A stretch of DNA of 64,000 nt from assembly GCA_027618565.1 (NCBI GenBank), contig JAQCEQ010000010.1:1-64000 (forward strand). Reading direction: 5' to 3'. The translations under genes were made by a program, and so were the position numbers. Positions 51,188-61,800 of the stretch are shown here, one piece after another. The notes below the pieces were generated by a model. It worked only from the letters and a program-made list of their open reading frames with translations. It was not told where the DNA came from and ran no database searches. The stretch comes from Planctomycetota bacterium. GTDB taxonomy: Bacteria > Planctomycetota > Phycisphaerae > Phycisphaerales > SM1A02. Numbering within the stretch: the stretch's first letter is position 1; each line of letters starts with the position of its first letter.

Positions 51188-51231
51188 CAACTCAGCACCA
51201 GCTCAGCCCCAGCTCAGCCCCAGCTCAGCCC
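51188..51231 (-). repeat. 11-bp tandem repeat at the 3' end of the subtilase-like gene
   Basis: Four units of cagctcagccc occur, the first (51188-51198) degenerate and the others exact. On the minus strand each reads GGGCTGAGCTG. The TGA of the first unit is the gene's stop. Because 11 is not a multiple of 3, successive TGAs fall in all three frames. Confidence 0.8.
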
Positions 51232-52805
51232 CAGTTGCCCAGGAGCGTCGAGAGGTCGGCTCCGTCCACGACGCCGTTGCCGTCAAAATCCGCGGCGGGG
51301 ATGTTCAGCCCCCAGGAACTCAGCACCGTCGCCAAGTCTGTCCCGTCAACGCGCCCATCACCATTCGTGTCTCCGGGCACCGCCGGCGGCAGATAGTCCG
51401 GGATGTTCCAGGCGACGGCCAGCGACGGCGACGTCGAAGCCGACATTCGTCGCACTTCGATCACATACTCCCCAGGCTGCAGTCCCTTGAGGAAGAGATG
51501 CTCGACATTGTCGACCGCGCTGACGCTGGCCACGTTGCCGCTCCCAAAGACTCCCACGCCTCCGTTACCCACCAGTGAACCAAGCGTGGTTCCCGAGACC
51601 GAGTGGAGGTACAGGTCGTAGTTGGGCATCGTCGGCGTCCCGAAGGTGGTCGGCACGGAGCGATGCCAAGTGGCGAGGATGCTCACTTCCTGGGCGATCT
51701 CACCAACGGAGAACCGGAAGTAGCTCGATGTGTTGGAGACTGGCGGGTAGGCCCAAGCCGCGCTGGTGGTCGTGTCGACTCCCGGGACCGTCGACGTGCC
51801 GGTCACTTCGCCGCCCGTCAGGATCCAGTGGGCCTCGTCGATGTTCACCAGGTCCGCGCCGTAGAGGGAATCAAGCGGCGAGGCGGTCTGCCCGCGCGTG
51901 GCGCCGGAGGTCGCGGGATTGTTGGTCCAACCGTCACGATGCCTAGCACCGGCCATGAGGCACGCCTTGACCACAGCCGGGCGGCGGGCATCCAAGTTTG
52001 TGGAGAGGATTGGGTCCACCTGCGCCACGTCGTAGAGGAGAGCCGCGCACGACGCCACGACCGCCGTGCTGTAGCTGGCGCCCGATCCAGGGGCCACGAT
52101 CTCGGGCTTCGTTCTTCCTCCGCCATCTCGAATCGCAGGGGTCAGCCCTGCGCTGTGCTGGCCATCCATGCGACCGACCCCAAGGCCGTGGTAGCCCTCG
52201 CTCATGAGCGGCTGCATGACGCTTCCCGAGCCATTGTTCTCGCCGTTGCAGAAGAGCGTGCCATCCCGATTCATCGCAAAGTCGGCGCGGCGGAGGGTCT
52301 CGTTGTCGTAGACGACCTGGCCGGTTGACCCGATCCATGAGTTGTTGAACACGCGCACGCCGGTAGGCGCCACGAGCGGCGGCACGGCGGAACCCGATCC
52401 CAGACGCAGGTAGCCGGACTGGACGAAGTTGTCAGCCTGGTACAAGTGGATCTGCGACACCCCGGGCGTCACGCTGGAGGCGATGCCGTAGTAGTTCCGC
52501 GCAACGAACGTGGCGTGCCCGCTGTTCCCCGGCGTGCCGCTCATCGCGACAAAGGTCTTTCCGACGAACTGCGCGTCGGCCTGGTCAGGCCCGTACGCCG
52601 TCCCTGAGAATGCTTCCACTTGTGCCAGCCGGACCGAGGTCCCGGTGGGGAGGTTGCCCGCGCCAACACGGGCAAGGAGTTCCTCAAAGCCAATGTCATC
52701 TGCAAGAGAGACCGTCGCGAACGCCATCGACATGGTGATCGCTACCACGATCGGTCGCGCCGAGGCGATGGTGGAGACCTTCATCAATGGAGACAATGGG
52801 ATCAT
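51225..52805 (-). CDS. Secreted subtilase-like protein with C-terminal dockerin-like domain
   Basis: The 526-aa protein has a signal peptide (cut near VSLA-DD) and a peptidase S8-like core. That core has the His motif SGHATFVARNYYG, oxyanion Asn in FNNSW and the Ser motif GASYSTAVVAS, corresponding to GTSMAxPxVAG. The first motif, normally VxVxDxG with the catalytic Asp, reads LAQVEAFSG with Glu, so activity may be altered. Residues 470-526 form two Asp-rich loops, GDTNGDGRVDGTDLATVLSS and DFDGNGVVDGADLSTLLGNW, a dockerin-like calcium domain like the one in the first gene. ATG 52784 is an alternative start with a cleaner signal peptide. Confidence 0.85.
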   Translation of the reverse strand: MIPLSPLMKVSTIASARPIVVAITMSMAFATVSLADDIGFEELLARVGAGNLPTGTSVRLAQVEAFSGTAYGPDQADAQFVGKTFVAMSGTPGNSGHATFVARNYYGIASSVTPGVSQIHLYQADNFVQSGYLRLGSGSAVPPLVAPTGVRVFNNSWIGSTGQVVYDNETLRRADFAMNRDGTLFCNGENNGSGSVMQPLMSEGYHGLGVGRMDGQHSAGLTPAIRDGGGRTKPEIVAPGSGASYSTAVVASCAALLYDVAQVDPILSTNLDARRPAVVKACLMAGARHRDGWTNNPATSGATRGQTASPLDSLYGADLVNIDEAHWILTGGEVTGTSTVPGVDTTTSAAWAYPPVSNTSSYFRFSVGEIAQEVSILATWHRSVPTTFGTPTMPNYDLYLHSVSGTTLGSLVGNGGVGVFGSGNVASVSAVDNVEHLFLKGLQPGEYVIEVRRMSASTSPSLAVAWNIPDYLPPAVPGDTNGDGRVDGTDLATVLSSWGLNIPAADFDGNGVVDGADLSTLLGNWG

Positions 52806-52870
52806 GCGAATCGAGTCTGTGAATCAATGAACCACGACGATCGCCACCTTCGAGGCAAATCCGTCATGTA

Positions 52871-52898
52871 AACCTACGGTTCAACGGCCGGGTTGCAA
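52871..52898 (-). promoter_or_regulatory. Promoter-like pair upstream of the subtilase-like gene
   Basis: TTGCAA (52893-52898) and TAGGTT (52871-52876) on the minus strand are 16 bp apart. This gives a leader of about 60 nt. Confidence 0.4.
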
Positions 52899-52925
52899 GA
52901 AAAACTCATGGATTATCGGGACTGG

Positions 52926-52931
52926 TAGCCT
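52926..52931 (+). promoter_or_regulatory. TAGCCT -10-like element of the D-hydroxyacid dehydrogenase gene
   Basis: TAGCCT ends 9 nt before ATG 52941. No Shine-Dalgarno lies between them. Confidence 0.4.
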
Positions 52932-52940
52932 CGCCAAGGC

Positions 52941-55299
<2,359 letters not shown>

Positions 55300-55315
55300 T
55301 TCCGCGCGGCTCGGT

Positions 55316-58300
55316 TCACGCGTACGAGTGCAGCCCAGTGATCACGAAGTTGATCACGATCCAGTTGAACAGCATGACCAGTGCGCCGATCACGGCCAGG
55401 ATCGCGGTCCAGTAACCCTTGTCGCGGACCTTGAGCCGCACATGGACGAGGATGGCGAACACCACGAAGGTGTTCAGCGCGAAGACCTCCTTGGGATCCC
55501 ATCCCCACGGTCGACCCCACGAGTGATCGGCCCAGATCGCGCCCATCACGATGCCGGACCAGAGCATGACGAACGACAGTTCCATCAGGAGCATGGTCAC
55601 CCCGTCCAACACCTCGCCGAATCGCCCACGGCCGTCCTCCCTGTGCATCCCGCCCGCGAGGAGCACCGTCGCTGATCCTCCGGCCCGCGCGTAGGACGCC
55701 GGGCCGCCAAGGAGCCGGTACGCGATGTAGAGAAGCGCCGTGATCGCCGCCATGAAGATGAGCGCGTAGCTGAAGATGATCACGTTGGTGTGGATATACA
55801 GCCAGACATCGTGCAGGACCGGCATCATGTTCCCGATGCTGGCGTTGAGCTCCATCGGCATGAAATGCGCCGCCATGAGCGCCACCATGGAGGCCGTCGC
55901 GCTGCACAGCACCACCAGCCCGGCGGCGGTGCGCTTGCGGGGGAACCGCTCCAACAGCAGCGCCACGACCAGCGCCAGGACGCCACCCATCCAAGCGCTG
56001 GTGGTGACGGCCTCGAACATGTTGCTGTTGGGCCATCGACCGCTCACCCACCAGCGCAGCATCACGGCGGCTGTGTGCAGCGCGAAGGCAAGGAAGAAGA
56101 TTGCCAATCCCGCCCACCGCGCCTTGGGCCACTGATAGACCGCACCCAGGAGCAGGAACACGATGGACGCGAGGTAAATGAGCCAAATCCAGACTAGGTT
56201 GCCCTGCTGGAAGTACCACGATTCCCAGGCCAACTTCTTGGAGTCGGGGTACACCGCTGGGTTGCACTCCTGGAGGGAGGATGCCAGTGCCGCGACGGCG
56301 GCGTTGGTTGCCGCGGGATCCGCAGCGGTCCACGCTTCGATCAACGAGCGCCACGCAACGGCGATCCGTCGCTGCGCGTCTGGTGACAGGTCGGGAATCG
56401 GCGTGGGATCCGCTCCCGCCGCACGCGCTTGCTCTGGGTCGATTGCGAGAAGCATCACATCGCTGATGCCATGCCACGGGGCGGCGGGGTCCACGCCGCC
56501 CGGCGGCACCACTCGCAACCGGCGCAGCAGAAATTGCGGGTCGCGGACCGCCAATGCTTGTTCGATCTGGTCCACCACCTTCGCGGTGCGAATGACATCG
56601 CCCGACATGTGCTGAAGCACGCGTGCGGCGGCGGGCCGTTTCAGGAGCGTCGGCGAGATCAGGCCGCTGGAGAGGAAGGTGTCCATCCGCTTAGCAAGGG
56701 ATGGATCCTCGTCGAGCAGCGCCTCGGCGATCTGCCCGCGGTTCGGCTTCCCCTTGACAAAGATGATGTCCGCGTCGTCGTACGCACTCGAGCGGATCAT
56801 GAGGTCCAGGTATGTGAATTCAGGCGACTGGCCCGCGATGCGCCTGGGACCGCTCACGAACGCCATCATCTGGTGCGCGAAGCTGCCAAAGCTCTTGAGC
56901 CGTCCATCGGTGTGCACGGCCACCGCGCCGAGCGGCGTGAGATCCACTTGCTCAACGAAGGGTGCCGTGGGTGTTCGCTGCGGGAGCGAGACATCACCAT
57001 CCGCCCAAGCGTGGCCACCGATCCCGAAGACCACCGCCAGCGCCAGCATCGCCACGGCGCTCGCCCCGCGCGCTGCGATCGTCGCGCCCGCGGGGGTCGT
57101 CCCCGCCTTCTGCGCGTGAATCACCTCGGCGGCGGTCTTCGCGCGTTCCGACTGGTTGCGCCGGAGGATGGGCTTCACATAGAAGGCGTAGCACATACCC
57201 AGCACCGCGACGCAACAGCCGAACAACTGGATCCACACACCCTCGCGGTTTCCCACGCCAAGCACGGTGTAATTGCGGCCCAGACTCCCGACATCACCCT
57301 CAAAGCGCGGCGCCTCCGGAGGGTCCCACTGCGCCTGGAAATACCAGAGCCCGTCGTGTTCGATCGGCGCATTCACGCTGACGGACTCTGGAGCGGTCCA
57401 GTCGCCTCCGGCATTCTTGAACCGGAGCATGCTGGTGTAGTCGCGAATGCTGCTGTTCTCCCCGGTGAATCCGCCGATGTGCGAAGTGAGCACGAATTCC
57501 TCCAGCGCCACCTGCGTGCGAAGTGGCAATCTTTGTCGCGAGAAGAGGACTTCCATCGTGCTCCCATCGGCGAGGGACATCGTGACGGGTGAGAATGGAT
57601 GCCTTCGCAGTACCTCCAACTCGTTCTTGAAGGGATAGGGGGAGTACTTGACCCAGACCGGGGCCGAGGCCGTGCTGGACTCACGCGCCGACATGCGCAC
57701 TTGGGCGAAGAGTTCGCGGGCATCGCGAATCCGCTGCTCAGACGGAATGATGGCCGGGATCGTTTGCGTCGCAACGCGTGGCACGTAGCGCTCCACGCCG
57801 ATGTTGATGCCGGCCGGGAGCCTGAAGACACCTCCTGCGGAGATCGGCTGTGCCACGAGGGCGGTGCTCCCCTGACCACTGGGACCACCCGCGCCACCGC
57901 CGCTGACCACGCGAAGCGTGGCGGGATCGGGTCCCGCGACGAAGGTCACCAGCGCATCGCCGGCACCGGGGGTGAATCGAGCGGTGAAGGCCTCGCTCGG
58001 CGGTCGTGGGTCGTCAAAGGTCTGCCCATCCAGCGCGACGTCACGACAGAGCGAGAGGTCGTCGAACACCCACCGGCGAATCGTTTCCGTGGAGGTTCGA
58101 AACTCCACGATCGCCACGGCCACCACTCGGCCCTCGAGCTTGAGGTCCGACTGCGCGACGACCACGCGGTACGCCAACCCTGGTGCCCCCTCACCGATCG
58201 GGCGGAATCCAGCGGCGTCGGGCGGCGAGGTCAATCCGGCGGCATCCGTGGTCGCGGACGGTCGAGCGGGGACGATGATGGTCTCCGCCAGCCCAGGGAT

Positions 58301-59551
58301 GTCAATCTCCAGGGCAGCGGGACGCAAGAACTCGGCCAGTTCGGATTCGCTTTCGATCCAGTCAAATCGGATGAACCCGCCCTCGCTTAACCGTTCGTCG
58401 TGATGAAATGCCGCCAGTCGGAAGGTGCTGGGCTCCGGTCCCTGGTTGGACTCAATGGACAACCACAGCATGGGGTCCAGTGGAGCCTCGGGTGGACCCT
58501 CGACAAATCGGACACGATCCTGCGCGTATCGCAAGTAGGAGTCGATCTCCAGCGTCACGCCGGGGAATGGGTCGTTTCCCTGCGGTGGCACGGCGACCGA
58601 AAGTCCATTGCTCACGGTCGCGCCATCCTGCCCAACGACGAACACGCTGTTGGGGTCCAACACGGCGTCGGAATAGAGTGGCACACCATCAACGCGGCGC
58701 TCGTGCCAGTCGCCGCCCGGCTTTCGGACATAGACCGCCCAGCTCTTCGACAGGTCGTTGCGCAAATAGAAGTAGCCCTGGCTGGCGTACTCCAGGCCAA
58801 GAGTCAGACGCGGCTCGACGGTCGCGCTGCCGGTCTCCTTGATGGCTCGCTTGACTGGCTGCTGCGGGTCGCCCGTGACGATCAAGTCCTCCGTGTACTC
58901 CGGGTGGCCTGCCACCAACTGGCGCATGAAACGCCTCCCCTCGGCCTCCACCAGCACGGTGACGCTGTAGGCCCTCGATCCGGCGTCGCCCCCGGAGCGC
59001 AACTCCCACTCCGGATCAATGGAGGCGACGGTGAAGGTCCAGGCATCGTCCCCACGCCCCAGCGTGGCGCGCATGCCAGGCGAGGCCACCAGTCGGATCG
59101 ACTCGGTGCCTGCACTCCCCTCCGTCGTGACCGTGGCGACGATCTCTCGCATCGCGACGGGCGCATCACCCTCCACCTTCTGCGAGAAGTAGATGACCGA
59201 ACCGGCGATCAGGGTCAGGATCCCGGAGTGGATCATCCAGACGCCGAAGTTGATTGGCTTGAACGGAATGCGGCGGATCGTCGTGACCGTGATGTTCGCG
59301 GCGATCAATGCCAGCAGCAGGTCGAACGGCCACCAGTGGAACCACTCGAATTCTGTCATGTCAAACGCCGGCCACTGCCGCATCTGGGCATGAACCCAGG
59401 CCGACGACTCCCAGAATCGACCTCCTTCCGGATACACCAGTCCCGCCGACCCAAGCGACATGTACACGAACAAGACAGCCAGCAGCGAGATGCCGAAACG
59501 AACGTTGGAAAAGAGGGATGCAACGGCGACCAAAGGACCTCTGCCTGCCAT
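55316..59551 (-). CDS. Fused ResB-CcsA cytochrome c biogenesis protein (system II)
   Basis: The 1411-aa membrane protein begins with a ResB/CcsB-like part: helices near 14-36, 72-92 and 103-125 with INFGVWMIHSGILTLIAGSV. A very large periplasmic region (about 130-760) follows, then two further helices and another periplasmic segment. The C-terminal 300 residues are a CcsA domain with the haem-handling WWD motif (WADHSWGRPWGWDPKEVF), GNMMPVLHDVWLYIHTN and a terminal IVINFVITGLHSYA. Together they export haem and ligate it to apocytochromes c. The extra-long periplasmic part is unusual. ATG 59551 is preceded by TACGAT 6 nt upstream. Confidence 0.92.
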   Translation of the reverse strand: MAGRGPLVAVASLFSNVRFGISLLAVLFVYMSLGSAGLVYPEGGRFWESSAWVHAQMRQWPAFDMTEFEWFHWWPFDLLLALIAANITVTTIRRIPFKPINFGVWMIHSGILTLIAGSVIYFSQKVEGDAPVAMREIVATVTTEGSAGTESIRLVASPGMRATLGRGDDAWTFTVASIDPEWELRSGGDAGSRAYSVTVLVEAEGRRFMRQLVAGHPEYTEDLIVTGDPQQPVKRAIKETGSATVEPRLTLGLEYASQGYFYLRNDLSKSWAVYVRKPGGDWHERRVDGVPLYSDAVLDPNSVFVVGQDGATVSNGLSVAVPPQGNDPFPGVTLEIDSYLRYAQDRVRFVEGPPEAPLDPMLWLSIESNQGPEPSTFRLAAFHHDERLSEGGFIRFDWIESESELAEFLRPAALEIDIPGLAETIIVPARPSATTDAAGLTSPPDAAGFRPIGEGAPGLAYRVVVAQSDLKLEGRVVAVAIVEFRTSTETIRRWVFDDLSLCRDVALDGQTFDDPRPPSEAFTARFTPGAGDALVTFVAGPDPATLRVVSGGGAGGPSGQGSTALVAQPISAGGVFRLPAGINIGVERYVPRVATQTIPAIIPSEQRIRDARELFAQVRMSARESSTASAPVWVKYSPYPFKNELEVLRRHPFSPVTMSLADGSTMEVLFSRQRLPLRTQVALEEFVLTSHIGGFTGENSSIRDYTSMLRFKNAGGDWTAPESVSVNAPIEHDGLWYFQAQWDPPEAPRFEGDVGSLGRNYTVLGVGNREGVWIQLFGCCVAVLGMCYAFYVKPILRRNQSERAKTAAEVIHAQKAGTTPAGATIAARGASAVAMLALAVVFGIGGHAWADGDVSLPQRTPTAPFVEQVDLTPLGAVAVHTDGRLKSFGSFAHQMMAFVSGPRRIAGQSPEFTYLDLMIRSSAYDDADIIFVKGKPNRGQIAEALLDEDPSLAKRMDTFLSSGLISPTLLKRPAAARVLQHMSGDVIRTAKVVDQIEQALAVRDPQFLLRRLRVVPPGGVDPAAPWHGISDVMLLAIDPEQARAAGADPTPIPDLSPDAQRRIAVAWRSLIEAWTAADPAATNAAVAALASSLQECNPAVYPDSKKLAWESWYFQQGNLVWIWLIYLASIVFLLLGAVYQWPKARWAGLAIFFLAFALHTAAVMLRWWVSGRWPNSNMFEAVTTSAWMGGVLALVVALLLERFPRKRTAAGLVVLCSATASMVALMAAHFMPMELNASIGNMMPVLHDVWLYIHTNVIIFSYALIFMAAITALLYIAYRLLGGPASYARAGGSATVLLAGGMHREDGRGRFGEVLDGVTMLLMELSFVMLWSGIVMGAIWADHSWGRPWGWDPKEVFALNTFVVFAILVHVRLKVRDKGYWTAILAVIGALVMLFNWIVINFVITGLHSYA

Positions 59552-59557
59552 CGGGCC

Positions 59558-59563
59558 ATCGTA
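59558..59563 (-). promoter_or_regulatory. TACGAT -10-like element of the ResB-CcsA gene
   Basis: TACGAT on the minus strand ends 6 nt before ATG 59551. Confidence 0.4.
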
Positions 59564-59644
59564 GGCGGGGGACGGTTAGACTGCCGGGGTTGATTGAATA
59601 TCCTGCACCGCACGCAGACTCCACACGACACCCAGGCGACGCGA

Positions 59645-60406
59645 ATGGCATTTTCCACCCAGCTCCGACTTCTCATTCGCACCCTCGCCATGGTCGCAAG
59701 CCTCCAGTTTCTTGCGTGCAGCCCTGAGGTGCAGCGGGCGCAAGATGCAGCGAGTCCCCGAGCGGGCGAGTCGGATGCTCCTGCCGTGCGCGCGATTCCC
59801 CTCGTCCCGCTCGTGCCCGCCGCACCAGCCGCAGCGGCTGTTTCGGCTTCGCCCGCCGTGCCCGAAGCTCCGCCGGCACCGGTCACCGCCACACAGGTTG
59901 AATTCAAGACCAACCTGGGTGCGATCGTGATCGAGCTGGACTTTGAGAACGCTCCGGTGAGCGCCAAGAACTTTCTGCGCTATGTGCAAGATGGTTTCTA
60001 CGACGGCACGATCTTTCATCGCGTGATGCCCGGGTTCGTGATCCAGGGCGGCGGATTCACGCCTGACATGGTGCAGAAGCCCCCCCGCGAGCCGATCACC
60101 AACGAGTGGTGCAACGGTGTCAAGAATTCCCGCGGCACGCTGAGCATGGCCCGATTAGGTGGACGCCCGGACAGTGCCACCAGCCAATTCTTCATCAACG
60201 TGGTGGACAACGACGCCCTGGACCAGGCACGCGATGGCGCTGCCTACGCGGTGTTTGGACATGTCGTGTCCGGGATGGATGTCGTCGATGAGATCGCGGG
60301 GGTCAGAACTGGGTCCGTCAAGGGGCATCGGGATGTCCCCACGATCCCGATCGTGGTGGAGAGCGCCACGGTGGTGGGCACCACGACCCCGGCCAGCACC
60401 AACTGA
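59645..60406 (+). CDS. Cyclophilin-type peptidyl-prolyl cis-trans isomerase lipoprotein
   Basis: From ATG 59645 the product is 253 aa. It has a signal peptide ending in LQFLACS (lipobox), a Pro/Ala-rich tether of about 60 residues and a cyclophilin domain: NFLRYVQDGFYDGTIFHRVM then PGFVIQGGG, SMARLGGRPDSATSQFFINV and AVFGHVVSGMDVVD. The catalytic Arg (FHRV) and the FFIN segment are present, as in bacterial PpiA/PpiB. It would fold periplasmic or outer-membrane proteins. An upstream TTG (59594) is less likely. It is followed 7 bp later by an unknown gene. Confidence 0.92.
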   Translation: MAFSTQLRLLIRTLAMVASLQFLACSPEVQRAQDAASPRAGESDAPAVRAIPLVPLVPAAPAAAAVSASPAVPEAPPAPVTATQVEFKTNLGAIVIELDFENAPVSAKNFLRYVQDGFYDGTIFHRVMPGFVIQGGGFTPDMVQKPPREPITNEWCNGVKNSRGTLSMARLGGRPDSATSQFFINVVDNDALDQARDGAAYAVFGHVVSGMDVVDEIAGVRTGSVKGHRDVPTIPIVVESATVVGTTTPASTN

Positions 60407-60413
60407 GGAAAAC

Positions 60414-61115
60414 ATGTCAGACTTCCGCATCTACAAGGAGGACGGCGACCAACTCATGGAGGTCCCGTCGGGCGCAACGCACCTGAAACTCATCCCCGCC
60501 GGCAATCCCCGCGAAGTGAGGACCGATCGCGGTGTTCGCATCATGTGGGGGCAGCACCTCCTGACCGACATCGTGCACGGTCACTACCGAACGCTCATCT
60601 GCGGGGTGAACGACACCAACAACGAACACGGCATCCTGGGCGAGATTCTGCGGCTTGTCCCCACCAGCCAGTGGACCCTTCGGAGCGCCACCAGCTACGC
60701 CAAAATGTTCCGTGAGGCCACGGCGCTGCACGCGCACGAGGATCGCGAGCCGTACATCCTCAAGTTCGACCTGGATCGCCTGCTGGTGCTGGCCATGCTG
60801 CGCCCCGCCGGTCGCGACCACTTCACGCTTGAGGACATTTACCGTGGGATGTCCACCGCAACAGGGATGCTGGACGGCCGAAGGGAACGACTTCCCGTCG
60901 CGACGGTGTCATTCCTGGGCGCCAAGAGCAATGCGCTCCGCGGCGAACGCCACGCCGAACCGAGCTTCGAGAGCGTCCTTGATGCGATGTGGAAGGCGGG
61001 CTTCCGCGGCGACATCTATCCGCCGGTCGCCTCGTGGGACAAGCATGAGGTGGGAGTGTTTGCCACCTATCCCTTCCCCGAGAGCGTGGACCGCATGAGG
61101 CAGGGATCCTCGTGA
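60414..61115 (+). CDS. Conserved-looking protein of unknown function
   Basis: The 233-aa product has no signal peptide or membrane helix. Recognisable stretches are GVNDTNNEHGILGEILRLVP, DREPYILKFDLDRLLVLAML, GRDHFTLEDIYRGMSTATGM and a C-terminal YPPVASWDKHEVGVFATYPF. I cannot assign a family. AGGA 6-9 nt before ATG 60414 is one of the clearest Shine-Dalgarno sites in the window. It lies between the cyclophilin gene (7 bp) and ppa (4-bp overlap), so it is translated from the same mRNA as both. Confidence 0.75.
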   Translation: MSDFRIYKEDGDQLMEVPSGATHLKLIPAGNPREVRTDRGVRIMWGQHLLTDIVHGHYRTLICGVNDTNNEHGILGEILRLVPTSQWTLRSATSYAKMFREATALHAHEDREPYILKFDLDRLLVLAMLRPAGRDHFTLEDIYRGMSTATGMLDGRRERLPVATVSFLGAKSNALRGERHAEPSFESVLDAMWKAGFRGDIYPPVASWDKHEVGVFATYPFPESVDRMRQGSS

Positions 61116-61759
61116 GTCCGGCCTCATCGTTCGAGCCCTACCGCCCCCACCCCTGGCACGGTCTCCCTCTTGGGCCAGCCGCGCCCGAAGTCGTGAATGC
61201 ATTCATCGAGATCACGCCGTTCGATGTGGTCAAGTACGAGCTGGACAAGCCATCGGGGTTTCTCCGGATCGACCGACCCCAACGACTGTCCAGCACTCCG
61301 CCCACCCTCTATGGGTTCATCCCAAGGACGCTGTGCGGCGACCGTGTGGCCAAGTTGTTCGGCTCAGGAGGAACGGCTCATTCGAGCGCTGCGCTTCCTA
61401 AGAATCTGGAGGCCGATGGCGACCCGCTCGACATCTGCATCTACTCCGAGCGCCCCGTCAATCGCCAGGAAATCATCGTCGAGAGCCACGTCATCGGCGG
61501 TCTCACCATGCTGGATGGCGGCACCGCCGACGACAAGATCATCGCCGTCATGAAGGACGATGCCATTTGGGGTGATGCCAAGACCCTGGAGGATCTGCCC
61601 TCGTCGTTGGTGGAGCGACTGATCCACTACTTCAGCACCTACAAGATGCGCCCCGGCCACGCATCGAAGGCGGCGGTCTTGGGGTCGTACGGACCCAGGC
61701 ACGCGCACCGAGTCATCGCCGAGGCCAGCGCCGACTATGCGGCAGCGTTCGGGAGTTAG
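61112..61759 (+). CDS. ppa: Family I inorganic pyrophosphatase
   Basis: It hydrolyses pyrophosphate to two phosphates. The 215-aa protein (GTG 61112, GTGA overlap with the preceding stop) carries the family I active-site strings YELDKPSGFLRIDR, TLYGFIPRTLC, GDPLDICIYSE and the metal cluster GGTADDKIIAVMKDD. An N-terminal extension of about 30 residues (PYRPHPWHGLPLGPAAPEVV) resembles that of pyrophosphatases outside the E. coli-like group. The assignment is strong. Confidence 0.92.
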   Translation: MSPASSFEPYRPHPWHGLPLGPAAPEVVNAFIEITPFDVVKYELDKPSGFLRIDRPQRLSSTPPTLYGFIPRTLCGDRVAKLFGSGGTAHSSAALPKNLEADGDPLDICIYSERPVNRQEIIVESHVIGGLTMLDGGTADDKIIAVMKDDAIWGDAKTLEDLPSSLVERLIHYFSTYKMRPGHASKAAVLGSYGPRHAHRVIAEASADYAAAFGS

Positions 61760-61800
61760 AGCCCCGGCACGCCGGATGCCGGGGGAAGTTGGTTGGATCC

